A stretch of DNA of 64,000 bases from Hypholoma sublateritium FD-334 SS-4 (Eukaryota; Basidiomycota; Agaricomycetes; Agaricales; Strophariaceae), in assembly GCA_000827495.1 (NCBI GenBank), contig KN817586.1:88722-152721 (forward strand). The letters are read 5' to 3'. The notes under the pieces were generated by a model that was not told the DNA's origin, did not search any database, and saw only the letters and a program-made list of their open reading frames with translations. Below, piece by piece: positions 22,171 through 33,084 of this stretch. How positions within the stretch are numbered: position 1 is the stretch's first letter; each line of letters starts with the position of its first letter. The position numbers and the translations under genes were made by a program.

Positions 22171-23004
22171 GAGACGATTGGGCGTTCAACGTCAACCCGC
22201 ATTATTTGTTTGCCGTTTCGAGTACTACCCTTTATTTATACATCCCTTAGCCATATTTGGCTGACTTTCGACTCGGCTATACGACATCTTATGAAGAGTC
22301 TCTCAGGCGCTCTCTACCTATTTTTAGACAGGTTATTAATAATTGCAAAATTCAAATTGAATGAGATTACATAGGGAGTCTGCAATATGTCTGTTTTCCT
22401 CCGATATTTCTTTGACCTTAACGTTCTACTCAAATTGGACTCACTCATCCAAGTATGATAATGTCATCGGAGTAAATGTATTTCCGAGTTTTGAATAGTA
22501 ACATCTGATAGAATTAAATGAAACCTGCATAACAAGTGGAAGTGCAAGTACTGCGTGATTATCACTCATATACTTATAATTATGACACGCTTTTGTTTGT
22601 CCATGATTTTTCCCTCTTCGAGCTCGAGGGTCAAAGCTTTCTTGGTTCTTGATCTCTTACTTACTAAAAATGAACGGTGATGGCCTGGTTTTACCAGTCT
22701 TTGCCGCAGCAAAGCCAAAGCGAAGCGAGGCTGAACTTGTTAACATAATTGATTATGATCGTGGGGTACCGCGAAAAGTAGCGTACGATGTACATCATGC
22801 GATTTAATTCGTCGCGTTCTGCAGAAGGCTTTCTCCCTTCACGGTGTACACGGCGGTACTACTGGTGCAAACTTCGGCTAGATATTAGAATGAGCCGAGA
22901 TCGGTCAAATAATCACGTGTGTTACATTGACCAATGGGAACACACGGATTCCGCGCCCGACTGCTGTGGAGATCGGAGCAAGAATATTCTTCACATTCTC
23001 CCCC
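22171..23004. other. intergenic, nothing recognised
   Basis: Promoter side of the ETF-QO gene. No frame or repeat to report. Confidence 0.5.
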
Positions 23005-25390
23005 ATGCTTCGCTGCACAAAGGCGGCGCGCATTCGCCAGTCTGCCGTTCTTATACGCACACTACCTGCTCTATCCCTCCCCCATTTTCATGCTACTCAG
23101 CCACGGCATAACCGCACCTTCAAAAGTACAGCGTCAGCTCGCGCTGGCGAGCCATACAACCCCGCCACAATCGAACGCGTAGAGGATGAAGTCGACGTTT
23201 GCATCGTTGGTGGCGGCCCTGCCGGTTTAAGTGCCGCCATTCGGATAAAGCAGTTGGAGAAAGAGAAAGGCCGGGAAATTAGGGTCGTGGTGTTGGAAAA
23301 GGGCAGCGAAATTGGTACGATCTCATCCACCTGCTATCTGCTACAACTAATGCGGAATAGGCGCACACATCGTTTCCGGCGCCGTTCTCGAACCCCGTGC
23401 ACTTTCAGAGCTGCTCCCGGACTGGCAGAATCTCCCGGAGCATCCGTTGACCACGCCCGCTACCTCTTCTCGCATGCTCTTCCTCACCCCTGGCTTCTCT
23501 ATTCCTCTACCTCACCCTCCCCAGATGAACAACGACGGAAATTATATCATTTCCCTTTCTGCGTTTACACGCTGGCTCGCCACCTTTGCGGAGGAAATGG
23601 GCGTCGAAATCTACCCAGGTTTCGCTGGCGCAGAGCTCGTATACAGCGAAACCGAAGACTCTGTCGATGCATGGGGCCGGACGGTGAAGAGCATACGAGG
23701 TGTGCGCACAGGCGACGTCGGCCTTTCGCGTGACTTCAAGCTGAAAAGCTCGTACGAACCCGGTATGACGTTCAAATCGAAGGTCACTCTCCTCGCCGAG
23801 GGCGCACACGGATCGTTGTCGAAGCAGGCAATCGCGCAATATGATCTGCGTAAGGAGAGCGCCCCGCAGACATATGCACTCGGCATGAAAGAAGTGTGGC
23901 GCGTTTCACCTGAGAAACACAGGCCGGGCGAGGTCGTGCACACGATGGGCTGGCCGCTCAATAACAACGGATATGGCGGTGGGTGGGTCTACCATATGGA
24001 AGGTGGCCTCGTCAGTCTGGGTCTTGTTGTGGGTTTGGACTACAAGAACCCATGGCTGAGTCCATATCGCGAATTCCAGGTATGTTTACCACTCGCTCAT
24101 TTGCTGTACGTCCTTATTTACGGTACTCAGCGCATGAAACACCATCCCTACTTCCGCTCCCTCCTTTCACCGTCCGAGACAGGTGTAGCTCCCGAGCGTC
24201 TGGCGTATGCGGCACGTACCCTGGTAGAAGGTGGCCTGCAAAGTGTTCCGAAGCTCAACTTCCCCGGCGGGGCCCTCATCGGGTGCAGCGCAGGATTCGT
24301 GAACATAGCCAAGATCAAAGGCACGCACAACGCAATGAAGAGCGGAATGGTAGCCGCCGAGGCTGTGGTCGAGTAAGCATCCAACACTACGCGTGAGGTT
24401 CGAGCTAATGCGCTCACAGCGCGCTGGAAACAACATCGGAAGAGGGTGAAGGCCCTGCATGCGACCTCTCGGGCTATGACACGGCACTGCACAGATCCTG
24501 GGTCCACTCCGATCTCTGGGAAGTCCGGAACCTGCGGCCCTCGTTCAACACGTCGCTGGGGCTGTGGGGCGGCATCATCTACTCCGGAATCGACAGCCTC
24601 TTCCTCAAGGGCCGAGGCGGGTGGACATTTGGCATCGGCGCGAAAGGCGTAAGTCCCCCTCACCCCTCACCCCTCACCCCGGCCGCACCCGTTCTAACTA
24701 TACTCGCTGCCCCCACAGAACAATTCAACGGCAGCGTACGACGCCGCACACACCGAGCCGGCGCATCTGCACACCCCGATCGCGTATCCTGCGTTCGAGC
24801 CGCCGCTGTCGACGGACCTGATGACGAGCGTCGCGCTGACGGGGACGAACCACGCGGAGGACCAGCCCGTACACCTGCGCGTTGTGCCCACGTCGGCGTA
24901 CAGCGTGCGCACGGGCGGCGGTGCCACCGCACCCGAGTCCCCCGCCGCAGACGCGTTCCTCAACCCTGCTACCGGCGCTGGCTCACCTGCGGTGCGCACG
25001 CTCGCGGGCGCGCAGGTAGCCGAGAATGGCATGGACAACGGGGATGGTAAGGCATGGGTCGCGGATGAGAACGCAACGCGCAGCGCGCATGTCAAGACGA
25101 ACGTGGACCTGTACGCGGGGCTGTTAGGGCGCGCGTGTCCCGCCGGCGTGTACGAGTATGTCGAAGAGGAGGGCGCCGCGGACGCCGCGGAGGGCAGCTG
25201 GAAATGCCACAAGCTGGTTATCAACTCGCAGGTATGCAGTCTAATCTGCGGGTGCCGTGGACTGTGACTGATGGGTTTGGGATAGAATTGTATACACTGC
25301 AAGTTGTGCGATATCAAGGTGCCGACGCAGGATATTACGTGGACTGTCCCCGAGGGAGGGGGTGGTCCGAAGTACAGTAAGGCGTTTTGA
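23005..25390 (+). CDS. CIR2: electron transfer flavoprotein-ubiquinone oxidoreductase, mitochondrial
   Basis: Inner-membrane FAD and 4Fe-4S enzyme that passes electrons from ETF (fatty acid and amino acid oxidation) to ubiquinone. Six exons (23005-23314, 23361-24079, 24131-24372, 24420-24648, 24719-25231, 25286-25390) give 705 residues. A basic, Ser/Ala-rich mitochondrial presequence precedes [16 protein letters not shown], the FAD dinucleotide-binding loop. Family blocks follow: [56 protein letters not shown], and the cluster region CPAGVYEY then [19 protein letters not shown] with PEGGGGPKY at the end. All four cluster cysteines are present. It is longer than usual because of about 70 extra residues between DQPVHLRV and [16 protein letters not shown]. 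The last intron falls just before the cysteine motif. Confidence 0.95.
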
Positions 25391-27344
25391 TGTTTCTTCT
25401 CGCGTGAAGGCACGAAAATTCATGTCACTTTCTCTTTCTAGCTATCACTTAGGTCAAGGATCTAAGTCAGATTCTAAAGGAGGATATATTATGATGTGGT
25501 AGGGATACACGTGAAGAATAAAAAGTATAATTGTCGTCTCCATCAACCAGATTTCCCTCCCCCTCCCTCATTTTCTCCAGTGGTCGTTTGAACTCTTTCT
25601 GATATCTCAGCGATGACTACCCGGTCGCTTTCTGTGGAGAACTCCGAGTGGCAGCCCTAGTTGCTGCCAGACGGGACGTCATTATATGCTGCCTGAAAAC
25701 GCTCCCAGTAAATCCGACGTCGCCGGTACTCAGCACCACATCGCTGTTGAAGAAGACGCAGAGGCGCGAGGCAACATACGAATCGTCCCGGACGCCGTGA
25801 CTGCGAACGTGCCGGAGGTCGCGTCTCGCGTGGAACTGCTCGGACACGACGGTCTGCGTCTCAACCTCACGTGTCTGCTCGGAGATGAATCGATGCCGCT
25901 GTGTGTCGGAGTGTGTGGCAGCGCACCGAATGGCCGGCGGATCGTGGGGTGTGGTAACGACCGTTGGCAATCTCCTGCAAGTCGTGGCGTTGCAGGATGA
26001 TAGGGACGCTCTCGCCGTGGCACACGAGCGCGCGCTCCTTGACGCTGGTAAGTGCCCGTTATCGAAGTTGCGCAGAACGTATCAAAGTTGTGCATAGAGT
26101 GGAAAGTTGAAACGTCCCTGGTCGTTGAACGTTGAACGTTGAACGTTGAAGCTGAAGGTGTATAGTGGCACGTCACGACACCATGGCACTCGGTCTTCAA
26201 TATTTAAATATCAAGGCCCTGAGAGCCGTACGGTCCGGGTTCTCGATTGGAGTTACCTTTGGATCCAGATTCGTGCAATGATCAGTTCCGACATTCCAAG
26301 CGCTTGTCCCGGTTCCTCTGTAAGTCATGCATAGATTTGTAAATGCGGTTTCTAATCCCAAAAATCAGTTACTTAAATCACGTTTGTAGGCAATAATATT
26401 TATTTGAGCAAACGTGGGCTATTCTATAAATAGACCTACCTACCTTTCTAGCTGTGCTGTACATAGCACAAGTATGCGCATGGTTACTTACTCGCAGAGC
26501 CGGTTCCACTATAGTAGCAAATATGGATCCGTGATCCTGATGTCACGTCTAACGAAGCACTACTATTATGTCTTTTTATTGGAGAAACACTACAAGTAAC
26601 CCACCGCCTAGTACTTAACTTAGTTTTAGTTTGAAGCCTGGGCCTGAAGGGCGATAGTATCTCAGCGGGGCTTTGTTTCATTTTTGAACATGCCGAAGAG
26701 CATCCGTAGTTGAGCAGAGATTTTCGAGTGCACTTCTATCATTCAAAGGGGAGATATTGGGATCCCGGATTGTATCAGGCGTGTATGCCGCGGTGCTTCA
26801 GTTTACCGAGGAACCTATGCTGAACAACAACTTTATATTTATATTTCTGCAACGGGGAAATGGCCGTGGACTCAACTTAGACTATGCCTTCATGTGACAC
26901 AGTAAGTATGTCCGACGGTTGATTATTTGAGTCAGATGGTGAAACCAGTCGCCAAAGGAGTTGGCGATACACCGATCTTTGTACATGTGAGCGGTGATAT
27001 TTGTGTCAATTTCTGTATATGATCACAGTTACTACAAGAATTCAACATCGATGAACCCTCTCTGTAGGGCCTGGGCGTTGGGCCTGGCCGTCTACGCGAA
27101 CTAATTACTCTTGCCCGTGCGTTCTGACCTCTAAAGTTTCTCCCGAGATGGGTATCTCAAAATTTCCGACCGACTCTATACCTAGCTCTTGTAATGAATG
27201 TCAAATAGTCTTCGTAAGAGACTCCATTATCCGAGGTATGGACCCTTGTGATTTAATCCTAACAATAGGGTCAATCCTGGCTTGACATAAATCGAGGTTT
27301 CCGCCTAAGTTGCTTCCGAAACCCCTTCTTCAAGTTTCGAAAAG
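25391..27344. other. intergenic, short repeat only
   Basis: A frame at 25686-26000 (plus) and overlapping minus frames have no recognisable family. A CGTTGAA repeat lies inside. Confidence 0.45.
26123..26150. repeat. heptamer microsatellite (CGTTGAA, four units)
   Basis: The 7-nt word GTTGAAC/CGTTGAA is repeated four times without interruption. Confidence 0.85.
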
Positions 27345-28197
27345 ATGTTTAACAGAGTCCTGTTTCTCTCTCTGACTTTGGCTTTCCCCGGCCAGGCAGC
27401 CGCTCAAGCTGGCCCTTGGGCACAGGTCAAAATTATTATCTACCAATTCGCTCATTTTACAAACAACATTATTTCAGTGCGGCGGTATTGGCTTTACAGG
27501 ACCGACTACCTGTGTTGAAGGATGGGTGTGCACATACTCGAACCCTTACCATTCACAGTGCCTGCAATACTCAAGTACTACGGTAACGACTACCTTTACC
27601 CCAACCCCAACGACCACATACACGCCTTTGCCGACACTTTCTCCTGAGCCTGGGTGGGGTTATGTTGACGGAGACGTAAGGGGACCATTAATAGCGAGGT
27701 TTTTTGAGCAGCTAAATTAATAAAATGCAGGAAACGATTATTTATTACCTTCAATCAGAGGTTCTCAATACCGCGTCTGGCGCTGTGTTCAGTACGGCTT
27801 CCAATGCGTCTCAGATCCAAATTGCCGACGGTCAACTTGTCCAAAACGCACTCGGAACACTACTGTATGCGACACCCGAGGCGCGTGCAAATTCGACGGT
27901 CACAAAACTCGCTGTTTCGTGGTCCACAGAGCCTGCAACTGGCGTCACATTCTTCTTGACCAGCGACTACGTGACGATGGGCATTCAGATATCGGGCATT
28001 GAGAATCCTGTAAGTACCGCGATAACTCTCATCGTGCGTGGTTTAATTAGCTGGGTGCATGCCTTCAGGGGTTCCTGCTCTGTCCGGCAGCAGAGGGCGA
28101 TTACTATTATTTCTTCCTCAATTTGGAGAACGACGTTACCCCAGCAGGTTGCATTAATGAGGCCGTTTTCATATACTTCGGTAGTATTGTTGTATGA
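27345..28197 (+). CDS. secreted protein with N-terminal cellulose-binding module (CBM1)
   Basis: Four exons (27345-27425, 27478-27675, 27731-28009, 28069-28197) encode 228 residues. A signal peptide ([20 protein letters not shown]) is followed at residues about 25-60 by a fungal CBM1: [15 protein letters not shown], then [13 protein letters not shown], with the aromatic residues and four cysteines that form the flat cellulose-binding face. A Thr/Pro linker ([20 protein letters not shown]) leads to a ~150-residue domain containing [20 protein letters not shown] and [20 protein letters not shown], which I cannot assign to a glycoside hydrolase or LPMO. The intron inside the CBM at the W-A-Q/C-G-G junction is typical. 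It is a plausible plant-wall acting or substrate-anchoring protein of unknown activity. Confidence 0.85.
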
Positions 28198-28916
28198 AGA
28201 TGTATAATACATGTAAATCATGGGAGCAGAATTTTGATACAATTTAGTAATAGATATACGCTTTCGTGAACGGAATGGCGGATAGGTGTCGAGCGCGACG
28301 AAAATACCTTTCGCGACTAGCTCCTTCCATTTCCAATGCTCGTGCTCCTCGCACTTTCTGGTCTTCTGGAGGGAGCGCCTCTTGCCAGTAACCAAGGCAT
28401 GTCCACTGATGTGTCACGCAATCGAGAGACTGCCCATCATCAAGACTGTATCGGTGTTTGACCAGCAATCGAGGTCTTACCTGGTACATATAGTCTGGTT
28501 CGGAAATATCGGATAGAATAACTCGCTTAAAAGAGCTTGGAATTTGCTTACAACGGGTGGAACTGGCTGGAACTGGTCGGCACGGGTACCAAGCGTTTAT
28601 TATCTACAATTTTAGAGGCCTACCATTTGTTGAGTATAACTGTTTGAAATGTGTCTCCTCGTTGTTTGAAGGACACTGAAGGAGGTTTGAAGCTCGAGGG
28701 CGCGTCATTGAAAGACGAAACCTGAGCGTGTGAAGTTATGACAGTTATGTGATGGCTGACAACAAAATCTATTGTTAGATCACATACGTCGCCACTCGGC
28801 GCACGCTCGGCGGCCATTTGGCGACCCTGGCATGATTTGTGCTCCGAGCGTGGGTCTGAGAACCACAGTGCTCGCCCAGCAAGCTTATATTTATCCTATC
28901 CTCATTTTGGTACGAC
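28198..28916. other. intergenic, nothing firm
   Basis: Frames on both strands at 28244-28516 show no recognised family; possibly a gene relic on the minus strand. Confidence 0.4.
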
Positions 28917-30296
28917 ATGGTCGCCCCCTTTTCAAAGAAAGCGATATCGGAGAAAGACCTCGTGGATCTTCATGGAAAGGTGGTCATTGTCACCGGAGGA
29001 AAGTGAGTCGGTTGCAGCACGATAACTCGACGTGTCATTGACTCTTGCAACTTCTAAAATCCAGCACGGGAATAGGCTATGGAACGGTGCAATTTCTCGC
29101 CAGGAAGGGAGCGAAAGTGAGTGGAAATCTTCTAACCAGCGTTCACTGTTTCAAGTTGATTATCATTGCCTCGTAGGTATATATAGCTGGACGAAACGAG
29201 GGGCGTGTTGCCGCTGCGATTCAGCAGCTTAAGTCGGAAGGGATAGAAGATGGTAGTCTCCATCTACTCAAAATCGACCTGGCCAACCCGCGCTCCGTGA
29301 AAAGCGCTGTAGAAGAGTTTCTTGCGAAAGAAACGCGCTTGGATATTCTTGGTGGGTGATTTGACCTTGCTCGCTCATGTAAACTATCCTGAGCCACTCT
29401 ATATTTGCTAGTCAATAACGCGGCAATGTATGTTTCCCATAAAGCATAGACGTTCTACACGGTATATTGAAATTCTTCAGTGGAGCCACAGGTCCGTACA
29501 ATCTTACCGAGGACGGATTGCTTGATATTATGGCCACCAAGTACGTGATTCATGTACGACACGGAATGAGATGACTTACAGATAATGTCACGCCGTGTAG
29601 TCATATCGGGCACTTCGTGCTTACTGAAGGACTGTTACCCTTGCTGAAGTTAACAGCACTTGAAGAAGGCGCTGATGTTCGAATTGTTAATGTACGCCAT
29701 CACACTTGATTTATGTTGATACCTCTATTAATACTTGGGTTATGCAGGTATCGTCCGTGGCGCATGAGCGGGTCCATCCAGAGTCATTCGTAGGGAAAGA
29801 TAGCATCAACAAGAATTACGGAGATAGCTTCAATGGATATCTGGACACGTACGGTAGGAACAACCTCTCTCCAGGCTATATGTACTGATTGCTTGTCTGA
29901 CCTCAAGGCCTTTCCAAGCTCGCTAACATCCTACATAGTAAGGAATTACAGCGAAGGATCGACTCAGCCGGCATCCCAATCGTGTGCACTTCCGTCCATC
30001 CAGGTCCCGTCATGACCGATGGAGCAAACACCTTCCTCCGCCGCGTGCCCTACATTGGAGGTTTTATTACGGCTTCTATAGGTTCATTTGTATTCTGGCC
30101 ATGGAGGAAAGGTGCCATGACGTCAGCTTTTGCGGCTGCGGGGACAGACCTCGCCCAAGACAAGGCAAGGTTCAAGGGTGTGTATTTCACACCAGTGGCC
30201 AAGGTTACTGAGCCTACAAAGGCTGCGCAGGACGAGCGGCTAGCCAGGGAACTTTGGGAGACTACCAAGAGTATTCTGAAGGAACTTGGGCTGTAA
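28917..30296 (+). CDS. short-chain dehydrogenase/reductase, retinol-dehydrogenase-like
   Basis: NAD(P)(H)-dependent oxidoreductase of the classical/WW-domain-oxidoreductase-like SDR branch, substrate unknown. About seven small exons with 50-60 nt introns. Spliced order: N-terminal MVAPFSKKAISEKDLVDLHG, cofactor loop VVIVTGGNTGIGYGTVQFLA, AGRNEGR, the acidic LHLLKIDLANP, VNNAA, then the active-site region VSSVAHE and YGLSK (Y-x3-K) and VHPGPVMTDG. All key residues are present; the catalytic Tyr/Lys pair is split from its upstream exon by an intron directly after the Tyr-Gly codons. The C-terminal half ends ETTKSILKELGL. Length about 300 residues is normal. Confidence 0.9.
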
Positions 30297-30942
30297 TTCA
30301 ATGGCAAATGTATGTCTACAATCGTACTAGGTACACAGTCTAAGCTTTTCAATTACTACAACGTAGTCGTGAAATCGTATGTCTACTCATTGGAATTACT
30401 GATAGTTTTCTCCAGCAAGTGGACCCAGGTGGATCTGGCGCTGACCTCGTAGGCAGAAGCAATACCATATAGGGAACACGTCTTGTTTTCCCTCAGGTCG
30501 GCGGGAAGGGAAGAGTCGCAGAGAGCGAGGCGAGGGCTGACGATTCTGCTGCACGGTTTTCTGTGCAATCACAGGGAAAATGAGACTTCACAGAAATTTG
30601 AAGGCAGATGGAAGAAGTAATATGAAGTCTAACAGTGTACTCCAAAGGCGCAAGCAGGAATTACAATCAGTTTCCAGCGCTTCACCCCATCATCCTTGCT
30701 GCCGTCAGCCTGCCAAAACGTGGTCTACTAGTGAGATATAACAATATATAGTGTGCAAAGATATCAACAGAACTAGGGGAGAGCCCAACGTGGATCTATC
30801 GCGTAGATTTATTCGTATCCTGGTGGCAGTATACAAGGCGAAGGTTGGTGTTGTTGTACCGATGTTCCTTCATCATTTTGTCCTACTAATGCTTCGGACT
30901 TCGAGAGATTTTGTTCATTGCTTAGTTGGAGAGTAAATGGAG
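30297..30942. other. intergenic between convergent genes
   Basis: No gene recognised between the ends of the SDR (plus) and the membrane protein (minus). Confidence 0.5.
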
Positions 30943-31842
30943 TTACATGCGCTGGATATACAGCGTCATACGGAGATCAACGTAGACAGGTTGATAGCGC
31001 GACTCACAATTCGGTATGGCCATGGCGTCCGAGCGACGGTATTGAGCATTCTGCCTGTTTCTCAACAAAATGGCACAGATTATTGCGAATCCAATCAATA
31101 AGAGACCACCAATGCCTCCTCCAAAAATTGCTGTGATTTCAGAAGGACTAATATGAGAAGGTCTGTCTGTGCTAGTAGTCACCGAAATGAATTGAGTTGA
31201 TGTTTTCAGGGCGGTGGGAAATATCGTTTCAAGGGTGGCGGTAGTTCGTACTTGAGATAAACCACCTCCAGACGGAGTTATGGTTGTGTGTGACGTTGTT
31301 GACGTCGATGCTGCATTAGGATGCTTCGTTATTGGTGCTAATTCAAGAGTTGTCGATGAATTTGAAAGTGATGTTGTTGTAGGCGTTGCTCCGTTGGTAG
31401 TAGAAGCGATGGTAATGATACTGGCAAAGTCAAGGAACAGCCGGCCATGCGACTTTAAATTCTTGACGATAAGAGTGTGTTCGGTTGGACCCAGAGCACC
31501 TGATTCAAAGAATAACTGTTTAAACTGCTTGTCGCTCGTTTGCACCGCTGAAAAGGTTGTCGCAGATCCGTTGTCGATTATATATGAGCTCTCCGGTGCA
31601 ATGCCCGTGCCATTGGGTGCGATAACACCAAAAATACTGACTTGTACTCCTTAAAGATCTAGCCTTAACTGAAGGAATTTGCAGTATCTCTGTTCGTGCT
31701 TACCCGTGAATGTCAGTACTGCTGTGGTGATATCTTGAGTCCAAGTCGTAGTTCCCTGAAATTCCTCTGGAGCGTTTTCAGAACTCGTGGTCCATGCTCC
31801 GCGGTAGCTCCAAGCTGAGCTACGATCGTCAACGGTATTCAT
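30943..31842 (-). CDS. single-pass membrane protein with one DDR-type ectodomain
   Basis: Two exons joined across an intron at about 31706-31653. The protein starts MNTVDDRSSAWSYRGAW, then FQGTTTWTQ, VQVSIFGVIAPNG, SYIIDNGSA and LFFESGALGPTEHTL: the same domain as the two copies in the 20.6-kb gene, here single. A long Ser/Thr-rich stalk leads to the helix AIFGGGIGGLLLIGFAIICA and a short cytoplasmic tail with basic residues. As in the larger paralog, the intron interrupts the domain just before the I-F-G strand. No signal peptide is evident at the N-terminus, which is common in this family. Function unknown; surface sensing or wall binding is inference. Confidence 0.8.
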
Positions 31843-33084
31843 GTAGATAGTTGAAGGGAGGCCACAGACCCCGCCATAGTACTAGGCTGGATTTAAGGAA
31901 AGACCTTGATGGGCCCACATAATAAAACAAAAGATAGCGCCGATAAAACCTGTAAATGGCCCATACAATAACTGAAGCCGGACCAATTTTATGTGGTACG
32001 TGACGAGTTACAAACAATGGATCGAGACGATACATATTTAGTGTTGACGGGCTGGAAAGGTGAGTCGCGTTTTTTGAACTGTTAGTTGCCTATAATGGTT
32101 CCGCATCGCTGACAGCTTGACTAGTTCAAACCGATTGCTGTGCTCTACCTGGCAACATCCAAAGGGTGATCTCCTTTGGCTCTGGAATAGGAAGGCCAGC
32201 ACGGAATACCGTCTTTTAGTCCCTTGAATAAGAATCCGGATTCAGATGCGAGTGCGTATCTTGGAAAGATTACGAGTCCTTATTTATGAAACTCGTCCTG
32301 GTCGAATTCTTGAGCAAGCCACGCCTTTCCGCCTCGCCGGTTTGAGGACTTGAGTTCAAGGGCTCCCCGATAGACGCCGACGTCGCACCTGCGGAGCACA
32401 AGCCCAGCGCGAGCACCACATCGACATCGTCGTCGGTTATCTAGAGACGGATCGGAAGGAGTAGATTAGCAACGCGTAGCGGCTGTCTGACGGCCAGTCA
32501 TAGCTATCCGACGACTGTCATACCGAATGACAGACCAGAACAGGTAGAACCGAAGAATGTCCACGATAGCGACCAATTCGCCGTCCGTAGTATTGTTCCC
32601 GTCTGAGGCATTGTTCCCGTCTGAGGCATGTTGGTCGCCGCCAGTATCAGTACCGTCAACTGTTTTCATCACTACTCTCGAACAATTCTGACCAGGTCAA
32701 TTTCCGGCGTCGGAAAAAAATTAGCACACGTTACAGCGAGGTAGATAGCTCCCAGGCGTTACGCCAGACAGGCTTCTAGCCAAGACACTTCGGAAGACAA
32801 TCTAGAACATTCGAAAAAAAAATGTTGTAAAGCAAACTTGAATTCGATTTTATCATCAGTACATCTCTGAAGATCAGCACCTATACAGTTTTGAGCCAGC
32901 ACCATAGTCGAGAAAACGCCTGCATATCTCCACGAGGGTAATATTGCGTATAGCTCTCCCCCGGTGGATGGTCGACCGCACTTCATCCCTGAAGGGGAGA
33001 AAATGATATATGGACGAGATTGTACGCGAACTCGACACGAAACTTTGAAAGGGACACCGCGATGAAGGAAGCCACCGCCGAAAC
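31843..33084. other. intergenic with a short tandem duplication
   Basis: No supported gene. An 18-nt word beginning TTGTTCCCGTCTGAGGCA stands twice in tandem at 32593-32628. Confidence 0.5.

Noticed and set aside
25686..26000. 104-codon plus-strand frame
   Set aside because: Equal-length frames oppose it on the minus strand and no family is recognisable.
28244..28516. Overlapping frames on both strands between the CBM1 and SDR genes
   Set aside because: No recognised family, no start context; possibly an old relic.
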